DNA of 64,000 nt, taken from Toxorhynchites rutilus septentrionalis. Its lineage: Eukaryota; Arthropoda; Insecta; Diptera; Culicidae. Both the position numbers and the translations under genes were made by a program. The DNA is taken from NCBI RefSeq assembly GCF_029784135.1, contig NC_073744.1, positions 70,110,593 through 70,174,592 of the forward strand. Direction: 5' to 3'. Shown here in pieces: positions 44,566-57,790 of this stretch (position 1 is the stretch's first letter; each line of letters opens with the position of its first letter). The notes under the pieces were generated by a model. It was not told where the DNA came from. It saw nothing but the letters and a program-made list of their open reading frames with translations, and ran no database searches.

Positions 44566-45400
44566 CTAGTATTTAAGCTGGCTGGCAGAATTTGATAGTT
44601 TTTTTTAATACAATAATCCACCAATTTTCGTAAGATCAGTTGTAGATTATAATAGTTCAACATTCTTTAGATTTCAGAGGATTTTTTTTTAACTATCAGT
44701 GATGTTAATGTCAATGTCATGATAATGTATGAGAAATTTAGTATGCGAGGTAAAATATCGCGGCTTTTGAATATCCCCTTGTTACGCTTCCATTGGGATG
44801 ATTGAGCTTTGGTTTCCATGTCATAACCATAAACCCAGTTATGACCCTCTTGAACAAATTTGGGTCGTCGCAGACAGAGCTCAACAACAATCATTTAATC
44901 GCCTCTTACTTTAAACTCCGGATATTATTTTAGAATGTATCGATTTTTTCCAAATTTAACAAAAAAAAAACACTTTATTAGAATGTTTTGGTGGCCCCGA
45001 AATTGACTGATGGGTTTGCATTGTTTACCTTTGATAAAGCATAAAATCAACAATGCTAACGTGTGATTCAGTCATATACAAGCACTCCCCACCCAACGGT
45101 ATGGAAACCAACGCGTTTAATACTTCCTTTCGGCATTGCTTCTGCGTGTCATTACTTGATTCGTGCAGCCGACGACATCCAATAACCGCTGACCAATTAT
45201 GATTGAAAAAAATTTCAAGCAGGTACCCATATTTGTAGGTTTTTGTGATTTAAATAGTGTGCTATCAAAGCAATCTTTTGAGCCATTGAAACGAAATTCT
45301 GGGTCAATAAGTAACTATCAACACTCGTACATTTTTTGTCCTTCGAATGAAATGAATATCATATCACTTCGTTCAGCTAGTAAAATGTATTAACTCTAGA
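44566..45400. other. Mostly unassigned, with a mariner trace
   Basis: Nothing beyond the transposase remnant at 44760-44894 is recognised. Confidence 0.35.
44760..44894 (-). pseudogene. Mariner-like transposase trace
   Basis: The minus strand reads HNWVYGYDMETKAQSSQWKR, which fits the region after the first catalytic Asp of mariner-type transposases (family pattern GDETWVYGYD). Only about 45 codons are recognisable. The GDET motif itself has decayed. Confidence 0.6.
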
Positions 45401-45537
45401 AACCATGCACCCGTTTTCGAAATTTTAAACGGAGACCCCAGTACTGAAATGAAAGAACGGTTGCATTACGAATCGGTTGCATTACGATGTTCCAATCTCA
45501 GAAAGGGCCTGGCTGGATAAGGAAGTAAAAAATACCC

Positions 45538-45690
45538 TCAAACAAAATCTTCCGCTCTATGGAACATATTGTATAGGGTACCAAATAAGAAATTTTGAAA
45601 ATTTTTTGAACCCCTATGAGGTTCACCATAGGATCTATGGTAAAAAACGTACTTTTCAATTTTTTGCTCGTCATTTTCGATAGGTTCTAG
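45538..45690 (-). repeat. Inverted copy of the repeat at 1490-1650
   Basis: Contains CCATAGATCCTATGGTGAA on the minus strand. The GTGCCCCCAAACC box that adjoins it in the other copy is found separately at 46145-46185, so this copy is interrupted. Confidence 0.6.
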
Positions 45691-45699
45691 ATAAAAATT

Positions 45700-47390
45700 T
45701 TGAAACTGCATTACTATGGTGTATCGAAAATATATATTGAAAATTTTTTTCATCAAAAATAGAAGTATGAAAAAATCATAAAATATTGATTTTTTTAGGG
45801 ATTTAGAGGTTCAGTGCTACTCCAATGTGTATTTAAATGCGTTTTTAACGCATTTTTTTAGAATTTTGTGATTTTTTCAGAACTTCAACAGTATTGCGCG
45901 ATACAAAACAAAAATTTAAATTTTGATTTATTTTTAGAATTTTGAGACTCAGTACTGGTTCATTTTCTATTTATATATGCTCGTAAGTTTTTTTTTCATA
46001 TTTGTGTTTTTTTTCAGGAAATTAAGAGGACCACGCGATACAAAAATATCCTATATTTTTTTTTCAAAAAACTTTTTTTTCTATTTTGTTTATTTTCTAA
46101 TAGTTTTTTATTTTCCTAAAATCTATAATTGTATTGTGTTCATGTGTGTGTTCGTTAAAAGTGCCCCCAAACCTTATCACCTTATTATGGAAAATGTATC
46201 TGTTTTAGATATGTGATTTTTACAAGAATTTCAGAGCGTTGTGCGGTACAGTTTTTTTTTAGTAATTTGAAATTTTGGATTTATTATATTAAGTTTTGAG
46301 ACATAGTACTGCTTTAAAATGTGTAGATACGTGTTTTTTCTATATTTATGATTTTTCTTCATAATGTATCGAGGATTGAACGTGCTGTTTTGAGACAATT
46401 TCTGAATTCCGTTATAAAAAATGTTTCGATGACTACAACATTTTACAGAATGTAAACATGTGAACATAGAGTTGTGAAACCAAAACTCGGAACATAGAAC
46501 ATTTCCAATTATGATAGTAGGGCAGCGAAAATTGTGTGACAATGAACATTTTTTTTTGCATTTTTTTATTTTTATGAATTTGATGATTAACAAAATCGTG
46601 GATTTAATTTCATAAAACTAAACATATCAACATCTTAAAGAACTATTCAATTTCGTATGAAGAAATTTCGAAGTTACAGAAAAATGTCGAAATTACAAAG
46701 AATGTCCTGAAAAAAAAACTACGTTTTCACCCATACTGCCCATGTTTGCATAGGAAACGTAATCACCAACACCATTCGTGTTGGGAAAACGTAACACTAT
46801 ACAAATTTCCAATGAAATAATCTGTCCAGTTAAAGGATATTATCGGCAAAACTGGGGCCTAGGAGATTTTGCGGATTAAAACATATGTTTTTTCATTTGG
46901 AAAACGCTTGCGTCTATTTATGCGGACAATCAATCGTTTCAATGAACATTTGTTCACATAGCTAGACGTAATCACCAGGTTGCTCTATCTGTAGCGTTAG
47001 TATTTACATTTTCGATAATAGTCAATACGTCTCCGTCGGTAGTGTCCGTTGTTATCGGATAAAATCAAAAATATTTGGAAGAAATTTAGTTAAATGTCTG
47101 GAAAAGGTGCTCTGGATTTGTTGCGAGTCTTTGATAGTATTTTTTCCTGAATATTATGGTTATGGTAAGAACAGCAGGTTCGTGTTTTTTCAATTCATTG
47201 AATTTGTAAAGGCAATCTGCAATGTTGGTAATTTTAGCAACATGATTTACCGAAATCACGATCAATCGCATAAAGATGGTGGAGTGACTTACATCAACGG
47301 TATGAGTAAATGCTGAGTATGTGGAATAATTCGTTGTCGAATCCGAGGTGTTATATGCTAAGAACTGTATGGAAAGCTGTATGGAACGAT
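45700..47390. other. AT-rich unassigned stretch
   Basis: Several partial boxes suggest old repeats, for example three similar TTTTAGAATTTTGAG/GTACAG stretches between 45780 and 46310, but no ends can be defined and no gene is supported. Confidence 0.35.
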
Positions 47391-47396
47391 TGTGTC

Positions 47397-47595
47397 CCAT
47401 TCACCCGAAACACGTTTATCCGAAGCGCATTTACCCGAATGTAACGCATACCCGAATGACATTCACCCGAATGTAACAAATACCCGAATGCAACATATAC
47501 CCGAATGGACATTAACCCGAATGCAACGTTTACCCGAATGCGACATTTACCCGAATGCGACATTTACCCGAATGGAATGTTTACCCGAAATAAGA
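47397..47595 (+). repeat. Minisatellite, about 17-bp unit
   Basis: Some eleven tandem units of TTTACCCGAATGCGACA or variants (ACCCGAATG is constant). The unit is short and has no spacers, so it is not a CRISPR array. Open frames through it on both strands are by-products. Confidence 0.92.
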
Positions 47596-47599
47596 ATGA

Positions 47600-47964
47600 A
47601 AAATTCCGACAAATCAGTTTATGAGTTTTATCGAATCTGCTGTTAGGAAGTTACGAAGTAAACTAAGAAATTGTAATGAGGAATTCGAAAAAGATGTTGA
47701 AGACTCCGCTGTGTCATTTTTAGAAATTAGTGTAGGCACAATTGACATGCTGTCTTCTTTCCTTTCCGTATTGCTCTTTAAGACCAAGAGATCATTCAGA
47801 ATTGAGCATGGGTTATGAAATATTCCGAAAATTAAACAGGTAACTTTAACATAACATTTTTTAATGAAAATGTGAAAAGAATAGATAAGAAAAAATGGTA
47901 CCTACGTATTTGCCGCCGCAGCGCAATTTTTATGATGAGTTTATTATTTCGTGATGAAATTTAT
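47600..47964. other. Unassigned stretch
   Basis: Short open frames only, nothing recognised. Confidence 0.35.
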
Positions 47965-48308
47965 TTTGAGATCAATGTAATGGGGGCGAAGTCTCCATTT
48001 ACCGAGGATAAGCAATCGAGGCGGCACCAAGCCGCCGAGGTGACGCAATCCGAGTAGGCCGCCGATCCGCCGTCGGAAGCGGCGGTCTCTCACAAGTAAA
48101 CCTGTGTTACACCGATTGCCCGGTTTGTTTGAAACATAGGAGACGATCCTTTAGTCAGGTCATGTTATTTGCAAGTGGTTGAAAAATCTTGAATGAGAAT
48201 TGTGTCTAAAAATAATCTGATATTATAATGATGAGTTTTGTGAATGTTTGAAGGTATTGATAACAAAAAACAAATTTTGGGCGGGACGAAGTTTGCTGGG
48301 TCAGCTAG
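47965..48308 (+). mobile_element. Helitron-like 3' end
   Basis: The segment contains the GC-rich box also seen inverted at 9207-9345. It ends in GGGCGGGACGAAGTTTGC and GGGTCAGCTAG, with CTAG at 48305-48308 followed by T. A CTAG end with T after it is the canonical Helitron 3' terminus, and this end type is familiar from insect Helitrons. No Rep/helicase gene is present; the 5' boundary is unknown. Confidence 0.7.
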
Positions 48309-48449
48309 TAAAAAATATTTTCAAAACCAAAATTTTTTGAATTTTCTCAAGAAGATTTTTTTTCAAATAAAAAAATATCAATAGTGATCCATACATCGCG
48401 AGAAAGGCACATCTACAGAAAATAATGTTTCTAACAACAACCTTTTCGA

Positions 48450-48592
48450 GTGAAGGCGATCTGGCTTAGTGGTAACATCCGTACCTCTCACGCTAAAGGT
48501 CGCGAGATCAATTCTCAATCCCGACATTCTTCCGAAATGGAAGTAACGTAACGAACCAGCCAAGAGTGTTGAAAATCACTATAATACAGAAA
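48450..48592 (+). mobile_element. tRNA-derived SINE, second copy
   Basis: Same family as 25099-25253: A box TGGCTTAGTGG at 48462-48472 and a mutated B box GAGATCAATTC. It shares TCCCGACATTCTTCC and the TGAAAATCACTATAATACAG tail. Possible target repeat AACAACCTTT / AACAATCTTT, one mismatch, so this copy is older. Confidence 0.85.
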
Positions 48593-48779
48593 AAACAATC
48601 TTTCTATGTTTTATTTGAGAAATTAGTAATGTTGAACTCGTAACATTTTGTGTGTAAATTCTCGGGATTGACATACTAACAGTAGTAACTTTTTCTAGTG
48701 AGTTATGCAAGAATGCTATATATTTAAAAAGCCATAAGAGATAGAAAGATGTGTAGAATTATTTCTTATCAATTGATGT

Positions 48780-49539
<760 letters not shown>

Positions 49540-50230
49540 TAAAACGGAAGTATAAAACAATACAAGAAGCAACTTGGCAAACAAAAATTCAAAATTGCAA
49601 GTGATGGTATTATTGGAATAATTTATAATAATATAATCCGTTTTACTGTTGGCGTGTCCTTCGCCATGGTGTGGAAAAAAACGGAGCGAGAGATGATGGA
49701 AAAAGTTACCGGAGCGGCAGGATAGACGGACATTTATTTTCCGGCGAAAAAGGAAGAAAGGTGAAAGTTTAATCACCTGTTGTAAAACAAAGTAAAAGTA
49801 TTAAAAGTGTGAAAAAGTGAACGCGTGGAGAATATCCGGGGTGTCTTCGCAGAGCGACTGTTTGAGCCTAGACCGAATGAAATCGTATCAGAAGTGAACG
49901 TAAAGAAGTTTCGAAGAAGCGTTGTAAAATAGAAGCTGCCGTCTAAAGTGGAGTAACGTTTGAAATTTTTGAATTGGTGTTGCAAAAAAAAAAGCGTGAG
50001 AGAGTGTGTGAGGAAAGTCGGTTATGTTAATCTGCTAAGCTTCTGGCCCCTGAACATCAAAGTTTTGCGATTGTTTGGGGCTGAACCTAATGTAACATCT
50101 GCAAGTTGCGAAAGGACCCTCGGTGGAAAAGTGTGGAAAAAGTTGTTAACGGATACCCAGTCAGGACCGACCAAGGGTTCCAGCGTGACGAGTTACAACG
50201 GAAAGGGGATTTTTTTCAGCGGAAGGCGGG
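49540..50230 (+). promoter_or_regulatory. Probable 5' UTR and core promoter of the signal-peptide gene
   Basis: A TATAAAA box at 49551-49557 could set transcription to begin around 49580, though no initiator can be proven. The region to 50230 is a purine-rich, non-repetitive leader. It contains upstream ATGs, including a 119-codon frame from 49960 that overlaps the exon in another frame. If the leader is real, such upstream frames would reduce translation. The start of transcription is a guess from sequence alone. Confidence 0.3.
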
Positions 50231-50315
50231 ATGGCGACTTTGGTTACGTTTCCCCTCCAGCTCGGCTGCCTCTTGCTAGCGGCTCTGGTACAACTTGCAA
50301 CAAGTGTGAAAGATG
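50231..50315 (+). CDS. First coding exon of a secreted or membrane protein
   Basis: The exon encodes 28 complete codons plus one base. The ATG at 50231 has purines at -3 and +4. After the short N-terminus MATLVTFP comes a hydrophobic core (residues about 9-21, LQLGCLLLAALVQ) and a cleavage-type LATS-VKD site (A at -3, S at -1), a standard signal peptide. The exon ends at 50315, followed by GTAAGT, a perfect donor, in phase 1. Signal-peptide exons ending in phase 1 are usual for proteins built of Ig, EGF or similar extracellular modules. That suggests, but does not prove, a receptor, adhesion or secreted protein. The family is not identifiable from 28 residues. No second exon was found downstream, implying an intron of more than 13 kb or a false call. 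This is the only likely host exon in the window. Confidence 0.6.
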
Positions 50316-50950
50316 GTAAGTAGCAGAGAATTTTCCGCAGTGCCTTCATATGGTGACAGGAAATGTTTTAATACGCATTAGGGGGTATTAGGGATGTAGG
50401 AAGCGCCACCGAACAAGTGTGATGATTCTCAGGCGAATGCATACTGACGTGTTTTTGTGGCTTCGATATTGAGCATTTTGAGTAGTTTCATTTCAAAATT
50501 CTATTCGCAATAAGTTGACTTCTATTCAGATGTTAAAGTTTTATGACGTCAATTTCGCCAAACGCTATGTCATTGCTTATATTTCGGGTTGTAAGTTAAC
50601 AGAGAAGCGATGTATGTACGGAAAAGTGAATTCATTTGTGAGTGGAAAATTTACATTATTGAAATAATTGTACTGGTGGGGTGAAACGGACAGTTGCCAG
50701 GGAGTGAGATGGACTGTGACAAGTCTGTTTAATCTATTCCTATGAAATTCCCTGCATCTCTAAATGGAAATCAAATTGCCAAAGGTGGACTGTCTAGAAG
50801 ATGACTGGATCCAAAAGCAGAATAGTTGAGGGTCTGTCCATTTATTCTGCTTTTTTGTAATAAAAAACGTTTACTTGGAACTCGCTTAGTTATACATCTA
50901 ATGACAATAACAACTTAGATTAATATCGAGTGCTTCTACTGTGAAAACAT
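50316..50950 (+). other. Start of the putative first intron
   Basis: Begins with the donor GTAAGT. No coding evidence or repeats are recognised up to the mariner remnant at about 51000. Confidence 0.4.
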
Positions 50951-50999
50951 TATTGTCATCTAGAACAAAGTTTACGTATACACACACACTTTTTAATTC

Positions 51000-51429
51000 A
51001 GGAATTAGGAACTCATAAATCCACGTTTCGGTAATGATCTGCTTGATGAATGTTGGGTTAGATTTGGCCTTGAAAATCATTTCGGCACCAGCTTTGCAGC
51101 GACACGTCTGAGACACAAATCATTCACCAAAATGTTTTGAACGGATCCAAAAGCAATGTCCAACTCTTCTGTCATCTCTCTAATGGTCAATTTGCGGTCT
51201 ACGGACATCCATTCTTTGATTTTGTTGATGTTTTCGTCGCTTTTCAATGTCAATAGTCTACCACTTCTCTCATCACGGATTCTCACCTACTTCTGAAACG
51301 TTCGTGTCAATGATAAACGATTTTTTTTCCACAGAATCGATGCCGAAATATTTGCAATGTTGTCGCACCATTGAATCCGTTTTTAACGAAAAATTTAATA
51401 CGAACTCGTTGTTGTAAATTCAATTCCAT
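51000..51429 (-). pseudogene. Mariner-like transposase remnant
   Basis: The minus-strand start at 51429-51427 reads MELNLQQRVRIKFFVKNGF, then breaks. It resumes with ERSGRLLTLKSDENINK and VDRKLTIREMTEELDIAFGS, the second helix-turn-helix, and a LRRVAAKLVPK linker. A further frame change gives KSNPTFIKQIIT and ETWIYEFL, the site of the first catalytic Asp (GDET in family members), where GD is deleted. The remaining catalytic domain is missing. The protein type resembles the trace at 44760-44894. Confidence 0.78.
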
Positions 51430-51845
51430 TTTGCAAATTGTACAAAATCGAGACACGCACAATAACAGATGAAACTTTTAGACTTTTAGAAATGTAAAAC
51501 ACACACACTACAAATTTTATAGAATGTCAATGACAGATGTGTCAACCTACAGATAAAAATCAAAATAAAAACGGGTGACTGAGAGCGCCACATGGTGGTG
51601 ATTCCGAGAACTGTAGTATGATCAATGATCAATGTAGTATTCTATCCACCATGCCATCCAGCTGTCATAATTTTTTCTTTTTCTAACCCAACGTTGCCAT
51701 TCACCCTCATACTTTCGAGTTGGGGACCAAATACCCGTGGTCTACTCGGAGTTAATAAAAGGAAGCTTGTTTAGGATATTGGTTCTTGGTGGTTTTTTTT
51801 CTTGAGAGTTAGTTTTGGTTTTTTATTGCGTCCTCTGGTTTTCAC

Positions 51846-52136
51846 CTACTCACGAGACGAGTGACGACTTTCACTATCTGGAATTTCCATCGAGATACTG
51901 CTTGAATTGGGAACACTGGATGGGTGTTTAAAAACACTCTCCGAACTCATTGTAGTTTCACCATTTTCATTCTTCTCTAGCTGAGGAGATTGCCCATCTT
52001 TTGAGTTGCCAGTGGAAATTTCCTTTGTGAGCTCTTGGATTTGGTCACTGCTTGGAGTGACGAAAACAAGAGACTCGACGGGTTGGTCATAGGAGTGGGA
52101 AGTAGAAGGATTGTTCTTTTCTGGTGCAGTGATCAA
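51846..52136 (-). CDS. Unrecognised Ser/Thr-rich open frame
   Basis: A 96-codon frame, rich in S, T, E and N, without known domain, membrane segment or catalytic motif. On the minus strand an AATAAA at about 51816 lies some 30 bp beyond its stop, as in a 3' UTR. It could be the 3' exon of a minus-strand gene or the tail of a retrotransposon polyprotein. No upstream splice acceptor is convincing. Confidence 0.2.
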   Translation of the reverse strand: MITAPEKNNPSTSHSYDQPVESLVFVTPSSDQIQELTKEISTGNSKDGQSPQLEKNENGETTMSSESVFKHPSSVPNSSSISMEIPDSESRHSSRE

Positions 52137-52139
52137 TTG

Positions 52140-55100
52140 ACGAGTTTACGTTAGATGTACAACCAGATGGCGCAGCGAGTAAAATGAGGTTGTATTTTTT
52201 TTTGTATGAAATTCGTTCAAATTTTCTAGAAAAATCAGAATTTATCTTCAAATTTCCCGGTCTCATGTATTCTTTCCATGCTGAAAAGGTTAGAAAATCA
52301 TCATTTTACAATGTGCTATGTGTATTACCAGGAATGGCTTGTTATAAGTATTGTAACTTTAATTTTGTTCAACTAAGTAAACGATGAATAGGGTGTTTTG
52401 CGCTAAAAATACTGCAAATCCTTCTCGTATCGGCCCCTACATAATCAATGATATCAGCCAATTTGATATGATATCGATTTCATCCCAATTATCCCTAGTA
52501 TCGATAACCGGTATAACTATATATATATTAACTTAACTTAACTTAACTGCTTTTATATACGTATGCGATTATTGAAACAGTGTGAGACATTTATGCAAAC
52601 AGTAGTTCTGATACTGAATTCTGATCTGAACCATCTTTGCCATCACACTAAAGGCTAAATTCTGTTGATTTTTATCCCACATTCCTATGCATACAACGCA
52701 CTGTGCGTTGTCTTGTATGGGTGACTACTTTGTTTGATACTAAGTACCGTTATTTATTACTCATAGGAGAACCGTATTGATTCATGAACAGGTTCACTAG
52801 TAAAATGTAAGATTAGCATGGTTTCTTGCTGTAGTGGCTGAGAGCAGACAAACGACCAGAGATAAAATGTAAGAAACTGCATTCAAGTTTTGGAAACATG
52901 TCCGTCTTACCCCTACTTCCCCTACTAGTAGTCATATTGAACTAAGCTTTAAACTTTCTCAGATCATTCGTTTCTAGCTTCGATAGTGGCTAATTTGGAG
53001 AATATTCTAAACTCCCTTGAGAAAAGGCAATTTGTTGTTTTGTGGTTTCTCGTTTGAGCGTTCGTTCCATGTTTAAAAATCCATGGTCAATGATCTTCAC
53101 AAATTATTAATGAGAACCAGGTAAAGATCACCCGCTACGATTATTTTTTCAATAAAGACTACATATCTTTTAAAAAATATTCATCTGAAGAATATAAAGA
53201 CATACGTAACTGATTTTCTACGTAGTCGCGTCACGCTGGCATTCAATTCATTCAGAAAGAACGGAAACGTTATCGCAGTTCGCCAATTAAGAATCCCCAA
53301 AACAACCATCAAATTGGAAAAGTTTATCTAACTAATTCATTTCCATCACCAGTGGCTACATTTTGTACTAGATATCGAAACAACAGATAGCCCGATAACG
53401 AACCAGGGGACCCCGCTGGATGCCAGTAGTCAACCTAAAAGTTCTGCAGCCGACACAGCTCAATCCCAGGACTTATTTCCGCTGCTCCCACTGTCCGCAC
53501 TTTATGAGAAGCTAATTGCAATTAAAATTGATGTTTAATAAACGGGTTCTTGGTGAGTGTTTGAGTTTGAGCAAACGGAACAGTCGAGCAATTATGGCTG
53601 TAGCGTTTTATGCACCTCCTCACGGAACTATTCCAACGCCAGCGAGGGGGTGGATATTACCATTGACATTATCATAGTTTGCCTTATAAAATGCAATGTT
53701 TGCTGAGGCGCATTTACTCGTGGAGCTGAGACTAATTACGACTGGAGGTGGCTGAATCGGGTGCACTATAAACTCTCCCAACGGGCTGCCGGGGTTTGAC
53801 AATTGACTTTCGGAAATCGCTGCAACATTTTACCGCAGAAGTTTTTTGATGTACACCTTATTCCGATAATGAGGTCATTTTCATTAAGGAAAGCAAAGGT
53901 AGCGCGGAAGTTGTCCAAAAACTCCAATCACAATGCAAAGAGGAAAACTTTCTCATTCCTTCTCAAATAAACCCTTCCGTTGGTAAGTAGTTTCACCATT
54001 CGCTCTGGCAGAGGGTAGAAAAATGACTTTCAATAGTAGAGTGTCAGCTGCCAGAGTTGCTTCTACTAGTTTTGCTTGCGCTTTTCACGTGGAACGGTAT
54101 GCGAGTGCTGCTTTCCACTTTTCCAATTCCAACCAGAAGAATTGCGCGTAGACATAAAAGAAATTAGTGGGCTACAAATACTTAGCACTGAATAAATTTA
54201 CCCTTACCTCGCTTTCTCGTTCGTGTGCTCGCGTGCAGGGAGCGCCGCGGAGTGCGATTATACGATGACTCGCACCTTTTCCAGATCATTGAGTTCGAAT
54301 GTTTAGCGGACGGCAGCTCAAATGAGTGTTTCCCACTGCGTGATCGGCGGTATCCTTATGCGAAAACACCATTCCCTCTCTGTTGATTACTCTGTTGATT
54401 GGAATGTGTACCCAGAGCAAGTTCTGGGTCCCAATGCGGATGCTGGTGGTTCAACAGAACCTCATCATTTGGTACGGGGAAATCAATTCGTGTTGTGCTG
54501 ATCCGGCTTGGCAGATGTTTGCTCTCGGTACACACCCCTGCCATCGAGAACCTAATTGAATTTGGCTTACGTTACGAAACGTAACGAGAGATTTATATTG
54601 GGTAGGCGTTTTTTATGTATCGTGGAGCATATTAGGATGGAGTGAGTTTAATACCAGTTAACTGGATGCTATTAGTTTGTAAGGAGATGTGTTTCACCAC
54701 ATTCAGTTGTTTTCTTCCTATTATTATTTAAACTAATTTTTCATATACAGGTCGGACTCGATTATTCGGAATGTTAATTTGTTTCACTCCGGATAATCCG
54801 GTATGTCTCTCGATAAACGTAGAATAACTATGATTTGCACTAAATTAATGTATATTGCAGTGTTGTAGTAGCCATAAATTGTCTTGCGTCCTCTGGGGGG
54901 AGGGGAAATGTTTTAAGACCCAAGAAAAAAGATATTCATCGCCTTGTTTTTGAAAAACTTAAACTTTGACGTCTTTGCGATACTAGGAAATAAAGTCCGG
55001 TTGAGCTGAAATTTTGTTTAGTGTATTTTTTTTAGTGGGAATTAACATTTTTTAGGAAGTCTCCCGTTCGTAAATTTTAGATAACCATTTTCATTGGTAC

Positions 55101-55520
55101 TCTAATGCACATCGTTACTCATGAATTAGTTTTTCAACTGAAATGAATAATTTATTCAATTTTTTCTGCGTTGGTAGCGTGACATTTGAAGATGCTAATT
55201 AGATTTTTGAGGATCTAAAAAATCACCTTAGTTTCCCCAAGCACATTCAAAGGATTATCAGTTATTTTGTATTCTTTCGAACAATTTCAACACTGCTACC
55301 CAAACTTTTCGTTTTCCTTTGTCCATGATTATTCGGGTTATTAATAGCACATCAACTCGTGGTTTCTTGCAGAGCAGATCAGTTGAATGGATGAATCGAT
55401 CTTCATTTCGACCTTCATCGCTGATGATGGTTGTGTGGCCGTAGTTATTCTATAACAACACAAAAATGGTCAATTTTTTTGAGGGCTCTGACTTGAACTC
55501 ACGATCGTTCTGATGACAAA
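52140..55520. other. Long stretch without recognised genes
   Basis: Mixed composition. 52530-52550 holds a short AACTT repeat. Near 54750 the sequence ACAGGTCGGACTCGATTATT with CCGGATAATCCGG resembles one end of a pogo-like element, but no partner end is visible. The 53200-54600 part is less repetitive and could be intronic. I looked for phase-1 acceptor exons that would continue the gene at 50231 and found none. Confidence 0.35.
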
Positions 55521-55800
<280 letters not shown>

Positions 55801-56552
55801 TGTCCTATAGGAGTTTTATGGTTCGGGCTTCCTCGGTGTCATCTCTTGTCAGAGTGGTTCTGATACTGTCTCCAACCTGAAATTTTCTTTTAGCATCTTT
55901 AAAAACTGAGCATTTTATAAGAAAGTGTTCTTCTGTAAACCTCTCATTGCTTTTTTTGAGGGGACGAATAATGATAATGACGCTGTTGACTAGATGCGTA
56001 AATGCTGTCTGAAAATCGGTACCTTGCAGGTGGTATTAGTTCTGATGCAACGAGGTGTCGTAGAACAAATTCCAATGGATATTTTGAAACTTTAGAACAG
56101 TACCTAAAGCGTTACATAGGGGTTTTTAAAAATTCAAAAAATTGCCAAAACGGGAGCCATTTTTGTTAAAAATATTTTTCTTGAAAAATCTCTAAATAGC
56201 GATTTTTCAAAAATCTGAAAAATGAAATATCGATAAACGGCTATGTAACGCCTTAGATAATTCATTTTTACATGCTGATAAAAAAAATTCAGCCAAATCG
56301 GTCGAGAAGATCCTGAGATATCGATACCACCAGTTGAAATAACATGGTTTCGAGAAAAACGCGTTTTAAAATTTGAACAGCAATACTATATCCCTTGAGG
56401 TGACTTCATACTTTTGGCTGTAACTTTCCAACGAAATCAAATATCGAAAAATCCTTTTAGGATAACTGAGGGCATAAGCTTCTAAAAAATGCAAAAAACA
56501 AAAAAATCATTTTTTTCGATTTTCCAGACCGGGGTCTCCCTTTAAAGCGGCA
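55801..56552. other. Unassigned repeat-like sequence
   Basis: Contains GAGAAAAACGCGTTT and TTTTCGATTTTCCAGACC-type boxes common to long AT-rich mosquito repeats, but no ends are defined and no gene is seen. Confidence 0.35.
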
Positions 56553-56560
56553 TGCCCAAT

Positions 56561-57403
56561 CAGGGCCCGAAATCTTCGACGGTGAAAAATGGAGACCAAC
56601 TCTAATCCCAGTAGCTCCGCTTCGACTAGAGCTGCTTCGGCAGTCACCGCCAACAAAAAAATGACTTGACTAGAAAATGAATTGACTAGTGTTGACTAGC
56701 GAGGATGACTGGTGAACTAGTCCAGTCAGTGGTTATTTTAACTGACTCGATTAATGAATACAAATCTGCCTCTTCATTCAACTGACTTCAATCCACATTT
56801 CAATTTCCCCCTGATACTAATTCATACCCGCGTACACAATCTTATTTTCACGTCCATATAAAGAGGAACGAAAACTTGATTCCTGATGCAAAAAAAGTAG
56901 TTACCCCATCAATGTACGGTTTATCTTCTACCCATCGTGAACTCAAATCAACGAACGTAGACATTTATCAAGTATGCTATAAAGGTTATTATTAGAAAGT
57001 ATTAGGCGTGCAAAATAGCGCACACACAGCACGCTATTTTATACGTGTGAGTAATTTTCGTGTAAGATATACAAAAATCTAGCTCATTTGTAGCGTTTGT
57101 CAAACCACGGTGAACTCAAACATCGATGCATGCATAAAGATACATGGGAAAGAGAGAGAGGAACGAATTCGTTTTGGGGGAAGTCACTTCAAAATGCAAT
57201 GAGGACAATTTGACTGGGAAGAATGAATTGATATAGTCGAGTCGGTAGAGGGAGATAGCGACTAAACGCCCGACTGACTATTCAGTCGTTTTGGCGGAGA
57301 AACTGCGTGAAGAAGCCAAAAGCCATTACTAACTGACTACGGGTATAGTCAGTCGGTTAGTCAGCCGACTATCCTCAGTTGACTGTGACTATGCTGAGCC
57401 CTG
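56561..57403. mobile_element. hAT-like MITE with 8-bp duplication
   Basis: CAGGGC at the left and GCCCTG at the right are flanked by an exact 8-bp repeat TGCCCAAT (56553-56560, 57404-57411). The 843-bp interior is full of GACTAG/TGACTG/CAGTCA motifs in both orientations and has no transposase. The 8-bp duplication points to hAT; the terminal repeat is short. Confidence 0.82.
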
Positions 57404-57629
57404 TGCCCAATACATAATCGTGTTAGACATACTTGCATGGGACGTTGAATACTATCCATCCATGCCTAAGTGGTATTTTTATCTTTCTCAGGAAAAAGTC
57501 ACGGGAGTTGTTCCAATTGATATGCTAACATGATCAACCTATCTGATAACGTCATTGAATATCAACAGTCCAACTGAGAAAATTCAAACAATAGTAATAT
57601 TCTTACGCCGAAAAAGGCGACATGTGTTT

Positions 57630-57790
57630 CGATAAGATAAGAATACTCTTACGTCTGAATGGCTACTGTGTAATAGAGAAAAATGTGTATCGATAAGATA
57701 GGAATACTCTTACGTCTAAATGGCTACTGTGTAATAGAGAAAAATGTGTATCGATAAGATATGAATACTCTTACGCCTAAATGGTTACTG
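57630..57790. repeat. 61-bp tandem repeat in LINE 3' UTR
   Basis: Nearly identical units (GATAAGATA.GAATACTCTT at 57631, 57692 and 57753) repeat with a 61-bp period; a partial unit precedes. Confidence 0.9.

Noticed and set aside
47397..47595. Regular short repeats resembling a CRISPR array
   Set aside because: Units are about 17 bp and contiguous with no spacers, there are no cas genes, and the genome is eukaryotic.
49960..50316. A 119-codon frame overlapping the signal-peptide exon
   Set aside because: It has no recognisable motif, sits in the presumed leader, and its stop straddles the splice donor. The signal-peptide frame is more convincing, though I cannot exclude an upstream ORF.
54210..54320. 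A pyrimidine-rich tract with CAG as acceptor for a second exon of the gene at 50231
   Set aside because: In the required phase the frame meets a stop after about 22 codons and shows no extracellular module.
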